From NCBI RefSeq assembly GCF_000720475.1, contig NZ_JOAP01000039.1, positions 4,033 through 68,032 of the forward strand: a DNA stretch of 64,000 bases, written 5' to 3'. Both the position numbers and the translations under genes were made by a program. The notes beneath the pieces are model-generated. The model was not told the DNA's origin and did not search any database. It was given only the letters and a program-made list of their open reading frames with translations. Numbering within the stretch: the first letter of the stretch is position 1; each line of letters opens with the position of its first letter. The stretch comes from Streptomyces aureocirculatus (GTDB lineage Bacteria > Actinomycetota > Actinomycetes > Streptomycetales > Streptomycetaceae). Positions 1 through 8,109 of the stretch are shown in pieces.

Positions 1-166
1 GGACGCCTTCGAGCAGGACGTGGCCGCGGCAGAGCAGGGCCACGACGAGGCCGGTCACGGCGGGGTCCTGGCCGACCACGGCCTTGGAGATCTCGGTGCG
101 CAGGGACTCCAGGGCGGAGCGGGCGCCGCCGGAGCTCCCGGCGTTGTCAGTGGTCGGGTCCATCAT
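1..166 (-). CDS. MoxR-family AAA+ ATPase, N-terminal fragment
   Basis: Only the first 55 or so residues are inside the window; the gene runs off the left edge. The fragment contains the run EISKAVVGQDPAV followed by LVVALLCRGHVLLEGV, the typical N-terminus of MoxR ATPases just before the Walker A loop. The start ATG overlaps the TGA of the upstream DUF4350 gene as ATGA, so the two are translationally coupled; a second ATG follows immediately and could be the true start. In actinomycetes MoxR sits next to DUF4350, DUF4129 and DUF58 genes and is thought to act as a chaperone-like ATPase for membrane complexes. The Walker motifs themselves lie outside the window. Confidence 0.85.
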   Translation of the reverse strand, partial: MMDPTTDNAGSSGGARSALESLRTEISKAVVGQDPAVTGLVVALLCRGHVLLEGV

Positions 167-1578
167 GAACCACGTACCTCACTTTCGAGGGCGTCGAGTC
201 GGTCGACGAGGGCGGTCAGGCCCGCGTCGTCGCCGGGTGGCGGGCCGAAGAGGAGAGCGTGCGGGTCCTGGCCGGGGCTGTGCAGTCGGCCTGCCAGGGC
301 GGGCAGGAGCGCTTCGGGCGTATGGGCCCGGGCGGTGGGGACGCCGACGAGGGGGGCGAGCCGGGTGCGGGTGGCCGAGCGAAGAGCCGCGGCGGCGCGG
401 TCGCGGGCGTTGGCCTTGCGGTAGAGGCGGGCGCGGCCTTCGGCGGTCTCGGAGGCGCGGATTGCGACGGGGAGTTTCTCCGGTACGAGGGGGCCGAGGC
501 GGCGCGCGCGCCACAGGGCCGCGAGGACGGCGGCGACGGTGAGCTGCAGCCTGCCCCAGAGCCAGCCGGACGGGATCAGGTCGAAGAAGCTGTCGTCGCC
601 GTTGTCGGCGGTGCCGTCGAGCGCGTCGTCGGAGAGCGAGGGGAGGTACCAGACCAGATGGGGGCGCGAACCCAGGAGTTGCAGGGCGAGCGAGGCGTTG
701 CCGTGCTCGTCGAGGCGGTCGTTGAAGAGGATGTCGGGGGCACCGAGGATGACCGTGTCCCCGCGCGAGGAGGGCTCCGAAGGGCCCTGGGAGCCCTTGC
801 GAGGCGTGTGCTCGGCGTTGCTCTTCGGGGAGCTCGCAGCGTTGTCGCCGGTCTTCGAAGGGGCGTCCTTGTCGGTCGTCGCCGGGAGGTGCAGGAGGCT
901 GGGGAGCCCGTCGTCGAGGTAGCAGGCCTCGGCGCCGGGGACGAGCGTGTCGTAGCGGACGCCACCCACGTCCGCGGAGCCGGCGCGGCGGGCCGCGGGC
1001 AGGGCGCAGTCCGGGGAGAGCGTCGAGTCGAAGCTGGCCGCGGGGTCCGCGGTGACCCCGGGGGCGAGTTTCGACACCGAGGGGGAGCCGGGGGCGACGA
1101 GGACCGTGCGGCCGCCGGAGCCGACGGTGGCGTCGTGCAGACGGGACTGCCTGCCGTCGTCGAGCAGGTCGGGATCGGTCACCAGGAGGGTGGTGTCGGG
1201 GCCCGCGGCGTCCCCCGCCTCCTTGACGGTGGTCACGACGCGCGTGGACACCCCCCGGTCGGCGAGGAGTTCGGCGACGGCGCGGCTGCCCTGAGGGTCG
1301 GCCGAGCGGGGGTCGAGACGGCCGTGCCGGTCGCCGGAGCGGACGGCCGCGATGGCGACTGCGGCCACCAGGAGGACGACGACGGCAAGGGCGATGCCAC
1401 GCGAGCGGGTCCACAGCTCCCGGGAGGTGGGGGCGGTGGAGGTGGACGAGGTTCCGGAGTCCGGGGGCTGCGGTGTCCGGGTGTCCTGCGCGGGGGGCAA
1501 CTGCGCCTGGCCCACCGGAGCCTCGGGCGGGGGTGCTTGGGCCGGGGGTGTCCGGGTCGGCGGTGGGGATTCCGTCAT
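163..1578 (-). CDS. DUF4350 domain membrane protein
   Basis: A 471-residue protein. It has a Pro/Thr-rich N-terminal cytoplasmic tail (residues 1-50), a transmembrane segment (GIALAVVVLLVAAVAIAAV, about 62-80), a DUF4350-like domain (GSRAVAELLADRGVSTRVV onward) and a second hydrophobic segment near residue 340 (LQLTVAAVLAALWRARRLGPL). The end is an Arg-rich cytoplasmic region with a LARLYRKANARDRAAAAL-like helix. The start overlaps the DUF4129 stop by four bases, and its own stop overlaps the MoxR start, so the three genes form one tightly coupled operon. The molecular role is unknown. A Lys/Ser-rich loop around residues 235-270 looks disordered. Confidence 0.85.
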   Translation of the reverse strand: MTESPPPTRTPPAQAPPPEAPVGQAQLPPAQDTRTPQPPDSGTSSTSTAPTSRELWTRSRGIALAVVVLLVAAVAIAAVRSGDRHGRLDPRSADPQGSRAVAELLADRGVSTRVVTTVKEAGDAAGPDTTLLVTDPDLLDDGRQSRLHDATVGSGGRTVLVAPGSPSVSKLAPGVTADPAASFDSTLSPDCALPAARRAGSADVGGVRYDTLVPGAEACYLDDGLPSLLHLPATTDKDAPSKTGDNAASSPKSNAEHTPRKGSQGPSEPSSRGDTVILGAPDILFNDRLDEHGNASLALQLLGSRPHLVWYLPSLSDDALDGTADNGDDSFFDLIPSGWLWGRLQLTVAAVLAALWRARRLGPLVPEKLPVAIRASETAEGRARLYRKANARDRAAAALRSATRTRLAPLVGVPTARAHTPEALLPALAGRLHSPGQDPHALLFGPPPGDDAGLTALVDRLDALESEVRGS

Positions 1579-2300
1579 CGGATCGCCCCCCAGGATGCGC
1601 CGTCGGACGGGGCGTCGGGCGCGCGGGTGAGGAGCGGCTTGGAACGCTCCAGGTCGTGGTCCAGGTCGGCGAGCGTGCGGTACGAGGGCTCGGTGGCCGT
1701 ACGGCCTCCGTACGTCACGTCGTCGAACTCCCGGGCGGCGGCGTGCAGGCGGTCCGTGTGGTCGGGGAGGGCGCGGGAGGCCTCCGCGGCGGCCTCGTCC
1801 GCGGTGCGGCCGGGGCGCGGGTCGAGGAGTGCGCGCTCCTCCAGGGAGCGCACGACGGCCCGCATCCGCTCCTGGAGGGCCTGGTTCCAGTGGCCCTGGG
1901 CGGCGTGCGCCTCCGCGGCTGAGCGGTGCTCGGCTGCGCTGCGCGGGCGGTCGTCAAAGAGCGCCGCCGAGCCGGCGGGGGCACGGCGTGGGGTGCCGAG
2001 GCGCCACCACAGGGCCACGGCCACCGCCACCACCGCGAGGCCGATGACGAGGAGGCCCACCGTGCCGCCCGGCGCCGCGCCCGAAGCCGCCGAGAACAAG
2101 TCGTCGACGAACTCCCAGAAGCGGTTCAGGGCGCGCTGCATGAGGCTCGGGTCGTCCTCGTGGTACCTCGGCTCGGACAGCTCGCGCTCGGCCGCCTCCC
2201 GCGCGGGGTCGCGCGGGATCGTCACCGGAGGTTCGTCTCCGGCGCGGGGCAGCCGTGAGACCGCGCCGAGCATGCCGAGAACCGCCCCCACCGGCGTCAC
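1575..2300 (-). CDS. DUF4129 domain membrane protein
   Basis: A 241-residue protein with one clear transmembrane helix at about residues 80-97 (VGLLVIGLAVVAVAVALWW). The C-terminal cytoplasmic DUF4129 domain is recognised by the WNQALQERMRAVVRSLEERALL helix and the YGGRTATEPSYRTLADLD end. This domain accompanies MoxR and DUF4350 genes in actinobacteria and resembles the C-terminal part of transglutaminase-like membrane proteins. It has no catalytic residues that can be named. The gene follows the large membrane protein gene with a gap of four bases and overlaps the next gene by ATGA. The function is unknown, and the operon context suggests an envelope complex run by the MoxR ATPase. Confidence 0.85.
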   Translation of the reverse strand: MTPVGAVLGMLGAVSRLPRAGDEPPVTIPRDPAREAAERELSEPRYHEDDPSLMQRALNRFWEFVDDLFSAASGAAPGGTVGLLVIGLAVVAVAVALWWRLGTPRRAPAGSAALFDDRPRSAAEHRSAAEAHAAQGHWNQALQERMRAVVRSLEERALLDPRPGRTADEAAAEASRALPDHTDRLHAAAREFDDVTYGGRTATEPSYRTLADLDHDLERSKPLLTRAPDAPSDGASWGAIR

Positions 2301-2304
2301 CGCA

Positions 2305-3642
2305 TCAGCTCCCCGGTGTGCCGGAGGCGTCGTGGCCCGGCACGCCGGCGGCGCGGGCGAGTTCGAGGTCGAGGGCCTCGCGGCGGATCCGCTGGTCGAT
2401 GTAGAGCAGCACGGTGACCCCTGCGGTGATCGGGAACGTCAGCATGGAGCCGATCACCTGTCCGACGCCGCTCACGATCAGGAAGGTCCAGCCGACGTCG
2501 CTGCCGCTCGCGTCGAGCAGGTTGGAGACGCTGTCACCGCTGAGCGCGCCCGCGATGAGCGTGAACGGGATGACGATGATCGACGCGACGACGTTCGCGA
2601 TGACCGCGGCGAGCAACTGGATGCCGAAGACCCGCCACCAGGAGCGGCTGACCAGCTTCCCGGATCTGGCCATCGCCTTCTTCACGCCCTGCTTCTCCAG
2701 CATCAGCGCGGGCGAGGACAGCGAGAGGCGGACCATCAGCCAGATGGCGACGACGCCCGCGGCGATGCCGCCGATCACGGCGAGTGCGACACCGGCGTTC
2801 TCGGCCCCGGCGACGGCGATCAGGACACCGGGCAGGGTGCCCGCGGCGACGATGCCCACGGCGATGAGCGGGAGCAGGAGCGTCAGGCCGATCAGCTTCC
2901 CGAGCAGCGGCCGGGAGTCGTTCCAGGCCTCCGCCGTGGTCACGGACTTCCCCAGGACGGCGCGGCTGGTGACCATGGTGAGCAGGGCCGTCGCGACGAT
3001 CGTGCCGAGGAGGGTGATCACGAGGACGGCGCCGGAGCTCAGCAGCGTGTCCCAGAGCGCGCGCGTGACCTCGCCGGTGGTGGCGCTCGGGTCGTCGAGC
3101 GCTTCGGTGTCGGCCGCGTCGTTGAGGACGAGCCCCTGGAGCAGGACGACGAGGACTTCCGTGACGACGGCGACGGTCAGCGAGATACCGAGGACCGTGC
3201 GCCAGTGGGTGCGCATCGTGGAGACGGCGCCGTCCAGGATCTCGCCGACGGCGAGGGGACGCAGCGGAATGACGCCGGGCTTGGCGGCGGCGGGCGGGCC
3301 CTGCCAGTTGCCCCAGCCACGGTAGGGGCCGCCGGGCCCGTTCTGGCCGCTGCCCCAGCCGGGGCCGCCTGGACCGCCGGAGCTGCCGGGGCCCGCTCCC
3401 CAGCCCTGGCCGGGGGCCGGGGGCGGCGGCGGGTTCTGGCCGGGAACGGGCGCACCGGGCGCGGACCACTGGGCGGGCGGCGGCTGCTCCTTGGACCACT
3501 TCGAACCGGAGCCGTTCGGCTGGTCCGCAGGCTCGTCGGACCCCTTCTTGTCGGGGCCGGGTTCGTCGGGCCCCTTCTTGTGGGGGTCGGGTTCGTCGGA
3601 GGGGGCGGATCCGGGCGAGGCCCAGCCCGGAGTGTCGTTCAT
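2305..3642 (-). CDS. Membrane protein with glycerophosphodiester phosphodiesterase-type membrane domain
   Basis: A 445-residue protein. Residues 1-140 are a Gly/Pro/Asn-rich cytoplasmic tail with repeated DEPDPHKKGPDEPGPDKKG-like and GPGGPGWG-like stretches. The remainder carries six or so hydrophobic segments starting after VIPLRPLAVGEILDGAVSTMR, a signature I associate with the GDPD membrane-domain family of actinomycetes. There is no catalytic GDPD domain, so hydrolase activity should not be assumed. The ATG at 3642 is chosen because a strong GAAGGAG ribosome site lies six bases upstream; longer in-frame starts have none. It is the first gene of the minus-strand operon with DUF4129, DUF4350 and MoxR, and is divergent from mtnA. 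Confidence 0.8.
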   Translation of the reverse strand: MNDTPGWASPGSAPSDEPDPHKKGPDEPGPDKKGSDEPADQPNGSGSKWSKEQPPPAQWSAPGAPVPGQNPPPPPAPGQGWGAGPGSSGGPGGPGWGSGQNGPGGPYRGWGNWQGPPAAAKPGVIPLRPLAVGEILDGAVSTMRTHWRTVLGISLTVAVVTEVLVVLLQGLVLNDAADTEALDDPSATTGEVTRALWDTLLSSGAVLVITLLGTIVATALLTMVTSRAVLGKSVTTAEAWNDSRPLLGKLIGLTLLLPLIAVGIVAAGTLPGVLIAVAGAENAGVALAVIGGIAAGVVAIWLMVRLSLSSPALMLEKQGVKKAMARSGKLVSRSWWRVFGIQLLAAVIANVVASIIVIPFTLIAGALSGDSVSNLLDASGSDVGWTFLIVSGVGQVIGSMLTFPITAGVTVLLYIDQRIRREALDLELARAAGVPGHDASGTPGS

Positions 3643-3668
3643 CGTCGCTCCTTCACAGTGCCCGTCCG

Positions 3669-3757
3669 CGGTCGCGGCGGCAGGTTGGCAGCCATCGTGC
3701 CACGGGGTGGTCGCCCCGGGACCCGGCGCGGTGGCCGCCAACCTGCCGCCGCGACCG
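3669..3757. repeat. Long inverted repeat between divergent genes
   Basis: Positions 3669-3689 and 3737-3757 are perfect 21-bp reverse complements of each other. After one mismatch the complementarity continues inward for about eleven more positions with two wobble or mismatch positions. The loop is then about 20 nt. The element fills the space between the minus-strand membrane operon (start 3642) and mtnA (start 3816), where both promoters must lie. It could fold as a very stable RNA stem in either leader or act as a protein binding site. Confidence 0.85.
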
Positions 3758-3815
3758 TGTGCTGTCTGGGCTGCGCACCTTCTATTGTCCGTCGGGTAGC
3801 GGGCAGACTGGGCGG

Positions 3816-5018
3816 ATGGCTGATCACTACGCGCAATCCGGCGAGTCCGTACGGCCGTCCGCGTCCCCGGCGGCCCCGGTGCCACCCGGGGCCTCTCCAC
3901 GGGCCACCCTGTCCGGGGTCCCCGCGATCCGCTGGGACGAGCCCCCGGAGGGGCCCGTCATCGTCCTCCTCGACCAGACCCGCCTTCCGGCCGAGGAGAG
4001 CGAGCTGGTGTGCACGGACGCACCCGCCCTGGTCCAGGCGATCAGGACGCTCGCCGTGCGCGGGGCTCCGGTGCTCGGCATCGCCGGGGCGTACGGCGTG
4101 GCGCTCGCCGCGGCCCGCGGCTTCGACGTGGACGAGGCCGCCGACGCCCTCGCGGGTGCGCGGCCCACCGCGGTCAACCTGGCGTACGGCGCGCGCAGGG
4201 CCCAGGAGGCCCACCGCGCGGCCGTGGCCCAGGGCGCGGACGAGCGGGGGGCGGCGGCCGCGGCCCTCGCCGCCGCGCGGGCGCTGCACAAGGAGGACGC
4301 CGAGGCCAGCGCGCGGATGGCGGTGCACGGCCTGGCGCTGCTCGACGAGCTGATGCCGGGCGGCGGGCACCGGGTCCTCACGCACTGCAACACCGGGGCG
4401 CTGGTCTCCGGCGGCGAGGGCACGGCGTTCGCGGTGGCGCTCGCCGCGCACCGCCAGGGGCGGCTGCGCAGGCTGTGGGTCGACGAGACCCGGCCGCTGC
4501 TGCAAGGCGCCCGGCTGACGGCGTACGAGGCGGCGCGCAACGACATGCCGTACACGCTCCTGACCGACAACGCCGCGGGTTCGCTGTTCGCGTCCGGTGA
4601 GGTGGACGCCGTGCTGATCGGCGCGGACCGCATCGCGGCCGACGGTTCGGTGGCCAACAAGGTGGGGAGCTATCCGCTCGCGGTCCTCGCCCGGTACCAC
4701 CACGTGCCGTTCATCGTGGTGGCGCCGGTGACGACGGTGGACCCGGGCACCCCGGACGGGGCCGCCATCGAGGTCGAGCAGCGGGCGGGACACGAGGTGA
4801 CGGAGGTCATGGTGCCGTTCGTGCCGGTGGCCGGAGCGGAGGCGGGAGGGGGGATAGCCGTGGCGCCGCTGGGGACGCAGGCGTACAACCCGGCGTTCGA
4901 CGTCACCCCGCCCGAGCTGGTGACGGCCATCGTCACGGAGGGGGGCGTCGTGTCGCCCGTGACGGCTGAGGGTCTGGCGGAGCTGTGCGCCAGGTCGGGT
5001 CAGGTGACGATCGGCTGA
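3816..5018 (+). CDS. mtnA: S-methyl-5-thioribose-1-phosphate isomerase
   Basis: A 400-residue protein of the eIF2B-like MtnA family, which converts methylthioribose-1-phosphate to methylthioribulose-1-phosphate in methionine salvage. Diagnostic motifs are AVRGAPVLGIAGAYGVALAA (about residue 73), LTHCNTGAL with the catalytic Cys near residue 190, VDETRPLLQGARLTAYE, and LIGADRIAADGSVANKVG with the catalytic Asp near residue 270. Length is slightly above the usual 340-370 because of a Pro/Ala/Ser-rich N-terminal extension of about 30 residues. The ATG at 3816 was preferred over upstream starts, which would run into the inverted repeat. No other salvage genes are adjacent, so the gene appears to stand alone upstream of mtrA. 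Confidence 0.93.
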   Translation: MADHYAQSGESVRPSASPAAPVPPGASPRATLSGVPAIRWDEPPEGPVIVLLDQTRLPAEESELVCTDAPALVQAIRTLAVRGAPVLGIAGAYGVALAAARGFDVDEAADALAGARPTAVNLAYGARRAQEAHRAAVAQGADERGAAAAALAAARALHKEDAEASARMAVHGLALLDELMPGGGHRVLTHCNTGALVSGGEGTAFAVALAAHRQGRLRRLWVDETRPLLQGARLTAYEAARNDMPYTLLTDNAAGSLFASGEVDAVLIGADRIAADGSVANKVGSYPLAVLARYHHVPFIVVAPVTTVDPGTPDGAAIEVEQRAGHEVTEVMVPFVPVAGAEAGGGIAVAPLGTQAYNPAFDVTPPELVTAIVTEGGVVSPVTAEGLAELCARSGQVTIG

Positions 5019-5062
5019 ATCGGCCAGTAGGGGCTTTTTCGGCCCCGCCGACGGAAAACGGT

Positions 5063-5093
5063 CTCTCCGCCTGTGCCACGGGGTGGCGGAGAG
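5063..5093 (+). terminator. Hairpin after mtnA
   Basis: A perfect 9-bp stem (CTCTCCGCC at 5063-5071, GGCGGAGAG at 5085-5093) with a 13-nt loop follows mtnA by 45 bases. There is no U-tract, which is common for actinomycete terminators. A weaker GGGGC/GCCCC hairpin just after the stop codon may also contribute. Confidence 0.5.
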
Positions 5094-5182
5094 GGCCGCG
5101 GGCAGAGGGGCCGTGGCGACGAGCTCGGCACCAGTCGGCGAACATGGGTGCACGGCGGCGGGCACATGCGGTTAACCGTGCT

Positions 5183-5201
5183 GGTCAGTGACCTATCTCA
5201 C
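5183..5201. promoter_or_regulatory. Overlapping palindromes upstream of mtrA
   Basis: GGTCAGTGACC (5183-5193) is a perfect 11-bp palindrome, and it overlaps GTGA-N6-TCAC (5188-5201). The pair lies 31-49 bases before the mtrA start, in the expected promoter zone. MtrA itself recognises GTnAC-type half sites in Streptomyces, so autoregulation is possible, but no clean GTnAC-N6-GTnAC pair is present here. Confidence 0.3.
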
Positions 5202-5231
5202 CACCGTGTTCGCTGCCGTTATGAGAATGGG

Positions 5232-5921
5232 ATGATGTCAGGCATGAAGGGACGAGTCCTTGTCGTCGACGACGACACCGCACTGGCCGAGATGCTCGGG
5301 ATTGTGCTGCGTGGTGAAGGTTTTGAGCCGTCGTTCGTAGCTGACGGCGACAAGGCGCTGGCTGCCTTCCGGGAGGCCAAACCCGATCTGGTGCTCCTCG
5401 ATCTGATGCTTCCCGGTCGGGACGGCATCGAGGTGTGCCGTCTGATCAGGGCGGAGTCCGGAGTGCCCATCGTCATGCTCACGGCCAAGAGCGACACCGT
5501 GGATGTGGTGGTCGGCCTGGAGTCGGGAGCCGACGACTACATCGTCAAGCCGTTCAAGCCCAAGGAGCTGGTGGCCCGCATCCGTGCGCGCCTTCGCAGG
5601 TCCGAGGAGCCCGCGCCGGAGCAGCTTGCCATCGGTGACCTCGTCATCGATGTGGCCGGGCACTCCGTGAAGCGGGACGGGCAGTCGATCGCGCTGACGC
5701 CGCTGGAGTTCGACCTGCTGGTCGCGCTCGCCCGCAAGCCGTGGCAGGTGTTCACGCGTGAAGTGCTCCTCGAGCAGGTCTGGGGCTATCGGCACGCGGC
5801 CGACACCCGTCTGGTGAATGTGCATGTGCAGCGGCTGCGTTCCAAGGTCGAGCGGGACCCCGAGCGGCCGGAGATCGTCGTGACCGTCCGTGGCGTCGGT
5901 TACAAGGCCGGACCGAGCTGA
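5232..5921 (+). CDS. mtrA: Response regulator MtrA (OmpR family)
   Basis: A 229-residue OmpR/PhoB-type regulator. The receiver domain begins MKGRVLVVDDDTALAEML, has the acidic DDD cluster near residue 13, the phospho-acceptor Asp in LVLLDLMLPGRDG near residue 56, and the conserved Lys in DDYIVKPFKPKEL. The winged-helix domain ends with RLVNVHVQRLRSKVE and VRGVGYKAGPS. MtrA is a master regulator of cell-wall, division and developmental genes in actinomycetes. The start at 5232 (MMSGMKG) matches the protein as I remember it from other streptomycetes; no good ribosome-binding site precedes it. The gene runs straight into mtrB. Confidence 0.97.
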   Translation: MMSGMKGRVLVVDDDTALAEMLGIVLRGEGFEPSFVADGDKALAAFREAKPDLVLLDLMLPGRDGIEVCRLIRAESGVPIVMLTAKSDTVDVVVGLESGADDYIVKPFKPKELVARIRARLRRSEEPAPEQLAIGDLVIDVAGHSVKRDGQSIALTPLEFDLLVALARKPWQVFTREVLLEQVWGYRHAADTRLVNVHVQRLRSKVERDPERPEIVVTVRGVGYKAGPS

Positions 5922-5922
5922 C

Positions 5923-8109
5923 GTGTCCCGGGACAGCTCCTCTCCGGCGCCCGGCGAACCGGGAGCGCGGCCGGGGCGGGCTGTACGGCCGCCGCGGCGG
6001 GGGCCCCGCTTCGGGGCGCTCGTCGACAGCGGTCTGATGCTGCAGGGCGGCGTGCAGGGCAGCAGCCCCCTGCTGCGGCTCTTCACACGCTGGGTGCGCC
6101 GCCCGCTGCTGCCGATGATGCGGCTGTGGCGGCGCAACATCCAGCTCAAGGTCGTCGTCACGACCCTCCTGATGTCCCTCGGAGTGGTGCTCCTTCTCGG
6201 CTTCGTCGTCATGAGCTCGGTGAGCAACGGACTGCTCAAGGCCAAGGTGAACGCGGCGCAGAGCCAGGCCGACGGTGGTTTCCGGGCCGCCCAGGAGCAG
6301 GCGAACAGCGCCCACCAGTCCGCCGCCCAGGGCGTCGACGCATCCGACGGCCCCACCGCGCAGAACGCCGCCGTGTGGCTGTCGGAGCTGGTCGAGCAAC
6401 TGGCGAGCGGCGGCCAGAACGCCTTCTACGTAGTCACGCTCAGCTCCAACGCCAGTGACGGCGGCAGCGTGCGCGGACCGCGTGCCTCCGGTGGCGTGAA
6501 CCCGATCCAGAGCGTGCCCGAGGAACTGCGCGAGCGGATCGACGGCGGCACGCTCGCGTACCAGAGCAATACGCGCATCGACTTCATCGACCACCGTGCC
6601 TCGCAGCCCGGCCTGGTGATCGGCAAGCAGTTGAGCGACAACAACGGCGACTCCTACCAGCTCTACTACCTCTTCCCGCTGACGCAGGAGGAGGAGTCGA
6701 TGAACCTGGTGCGCGGCACCCTCGCCACGGCAGGCCTCTTCGTAGTGGTGCTGCTCGGCGCCATCGCCTGGCTGGTGGTGCGGCAGGTCGTGACGCCCGT
6801 ACGGATGGCCGCGGGGATCGCCGAGCGGTTGTCCGCCGGCCGCCTCCAGGAGCGGATGAAGGTCACCGGAGAGGACGACATCGCGCGCCTCGGGGAGGCC
6901 TTCAACAAGATGGCGTCGAACCTCCAGCTCAAGATCCAGCAGCTTGAGGAGCTGTCGCGGATGCAGCGGCGGTTCGTCTCCGACGTGTCGCACGAGCTGC
7001 GTACGCCGCTGACGACCGTACGGATGGCGGCCGACGTCATCCACGAGGCGCGGGTGGACTTCGACCCGATCACGGCCCGCTCGGCGGAGTTGCTCGCCGA
7101 TCAGCTCGACCGCTTCGAGTCGCTGCTCGGGGACCTCCTGGAGATCAGCAGGTTCGACGCGGGCGCGGCGGCCCTGGAGGCCGAGCCGATAGACCTGCGC
7201 GAGGTGGTGCGCCGCGTGGTCGGCGGGGCCGAGCCGCTGGCGGAGCGCAAGGGCACACACATACGCGTCGTCGGCGACCAGCAGCCCGTGGTCGCCGAGG
7301 CGGACGCACGGCGCGTCGAGCGGGTGCTGCGCAACCTCGTCGTCAACGCCGTGGAGCACGGCGAGGGCAAGGACGTGGTGGTGCGCCTCGCGGCCGCGGG
7401 CGGCGCTGTCGCCGTCGCGGTACGGGACTACGGGGTCGGCCTCAAGCCGGGCGAGGCGACCCGGGTGTTCAGCCGCTTCTGGCGGGCCGACCCGGCACGC
7501 GCGCGTACCACCGGCGGTACGGGCCTCGGGCTCTCCATCGCCCTTGAGGACGCCCGCCTGCACGGCGGATGGCTACAGGCCTGGGGCGAGCCGGGCGGCG
7601 GCTCGCAGTTCCGGCTCACCCTGCCGCGTACGGCGGACGAGCCGCTGCGGGGTTCGCCGATACCGCTCGAACCCGACGACTCCCGCCGCCTGCGCACCCT
7701 GAACGGCGCGGGGCTCCCGGTCGGTGACGGCCCCAAGCGGGCCACAGTGCCCCATCAGGCGCCCCCGGGCCGGGTACCGCCCCCGGTGCCCGCCAAGGCC
7801 CCCATAGCGCCCAGGCTGGCCCGTGCGGCCGCACTGGACGTCGACCCCACCGCCCTGCCGGGCAATGGGGCACGGGTGGTGCAGCGGCAGGCCTGGGAGG
7901 AGTCGGGGGCCAGTACCCATGGCAGTGCGCACGCGGGGGCGAAGGATGCCCCGCAGGGCGGTGGCGGCGGCGCGACCGCGGGAACGGATGCGGCTCCCGA
8001 CACTGATGCCGCTTCCGGCACCGATGCGGCTCCCGGCACGGATGCGGCTCCCGGCACGGAAACTGATGCGGCTCCCGGCACGGAAGAGGAGGCCTCGCGT
8101 GGGTGGTGA
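5923..8109 (+). CDS. mtrB: Sensor histidine kinase MtrB
   Basis: A 728-residue sensor kinase, partner of MtrA. A basic Pro-rich cytoplasmic N-terminus is followed by a first membrane helix (about 83-102), an extracytoplasmic sensor domain and a second helix (about 265-285, GLFVVVLLGAIAWLVV). Then come HAMP, the HisKA box VSHELRTPLTTVRMAAD (His near 357), the N box NLVVNAVEHG and the G box GTGLGLSIAL. After the ATPase domain there is an unusually long tail of about 160 residues, Pro/Ala-rich and ending in six-residue DAAPGT repeats. The GTG at 5923 follows the mtrA stop by one base. The 3' end overlaps the lpqB start by 11 bases. Confidence 0.96.
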   Translation: MSRDSSSPAPGEPGARPGRAVRPPRRGPRFGALVDSGLMLQGGVQGSSPLLRLFTRWVRRPLLPMMRLWRRNIQLKVVVTTLLMSLGVVLLLGFVVMSSVSNGLLKAKVNAAQSQADGGFRAAQEQANSAHQSAAQGVDASDGPTAQNAAVWLSELVEQLASGGQNAFYVVTLSSNASDGGSVRGPRASGGVNPIQSVPEELRERIDGGTLAYQSNTRIDFIDHRASQPGLVIGKQLSDNNGDSYQLYYLFPLTQEEESMNLVRGTLATAGLFVVVLLGAIAWLVVRQVVTPVRMAAGIAERLSAGRLQERMKVTGEDDIARLGEAFNKMASNLQLKIQQLEELSRMQRRFVSDVSHELRTPLTTVRMAADVIHEARVDFDPITARSAELLADQLDRFESLLGDLLEISRFDAGAAALEAEPIDLREVVRRVVGGAEPLAERKGTHIRVVGDQQPVVAEADARRVERVLRNLVVNAVEHGEGKDVVVRLAAAGGAVAVAVRDYGVGLKPGEATRVFSRFWRADPARARTTGGTGLGLSIALEDARLHGGWLQAWGEPGGGSQFRLTLPRTADEPLRGSPIPLEPDDSRRLRTLNGAGLPVGDGPKRATVPHQAPPGRVPPPVPAKAPIAPRLARAAALDVDPTALPGNGARVVQRQAWEESGASTHGSAHAGAKDAPQGGGGGATAGTDAAPDTDAASGTDAAPGTDAAPGTETDAAPGTEEEASRGW
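7987..8082 (+). repeat. 18-bp tandem repeat in the mtrB 3' end
   Basis: Five copies of an 18-bp unit (GATGCGGCTCCCGGCACG in its commonest form) start at 7987, 8005, 8023, 8041 and 8065, with a 6-bp interruption before the last. Two copies are identical neighbours. They encode DAAPDT, DAASGT, DAAPGT, DAAPGT and DAAPGT at the C-terminus of MtrB. Confidence 0.9.

Noticed and set aside
3643..3815. SAM-type riboswitch before mtnA
   Set aside because: The region is one long hairpin. I cannot find the multi-helix core or conserved loops of SAM riboswitches.
259..4353. A plus-strand open frame of about 1360 codons
   Set aside because: It lies opposite four well-supported minus-strand genes and part of mtnA. 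Its translation is low-complexity Gly/Arg/Val-rich, as expected for the antisense of high-GC genes.
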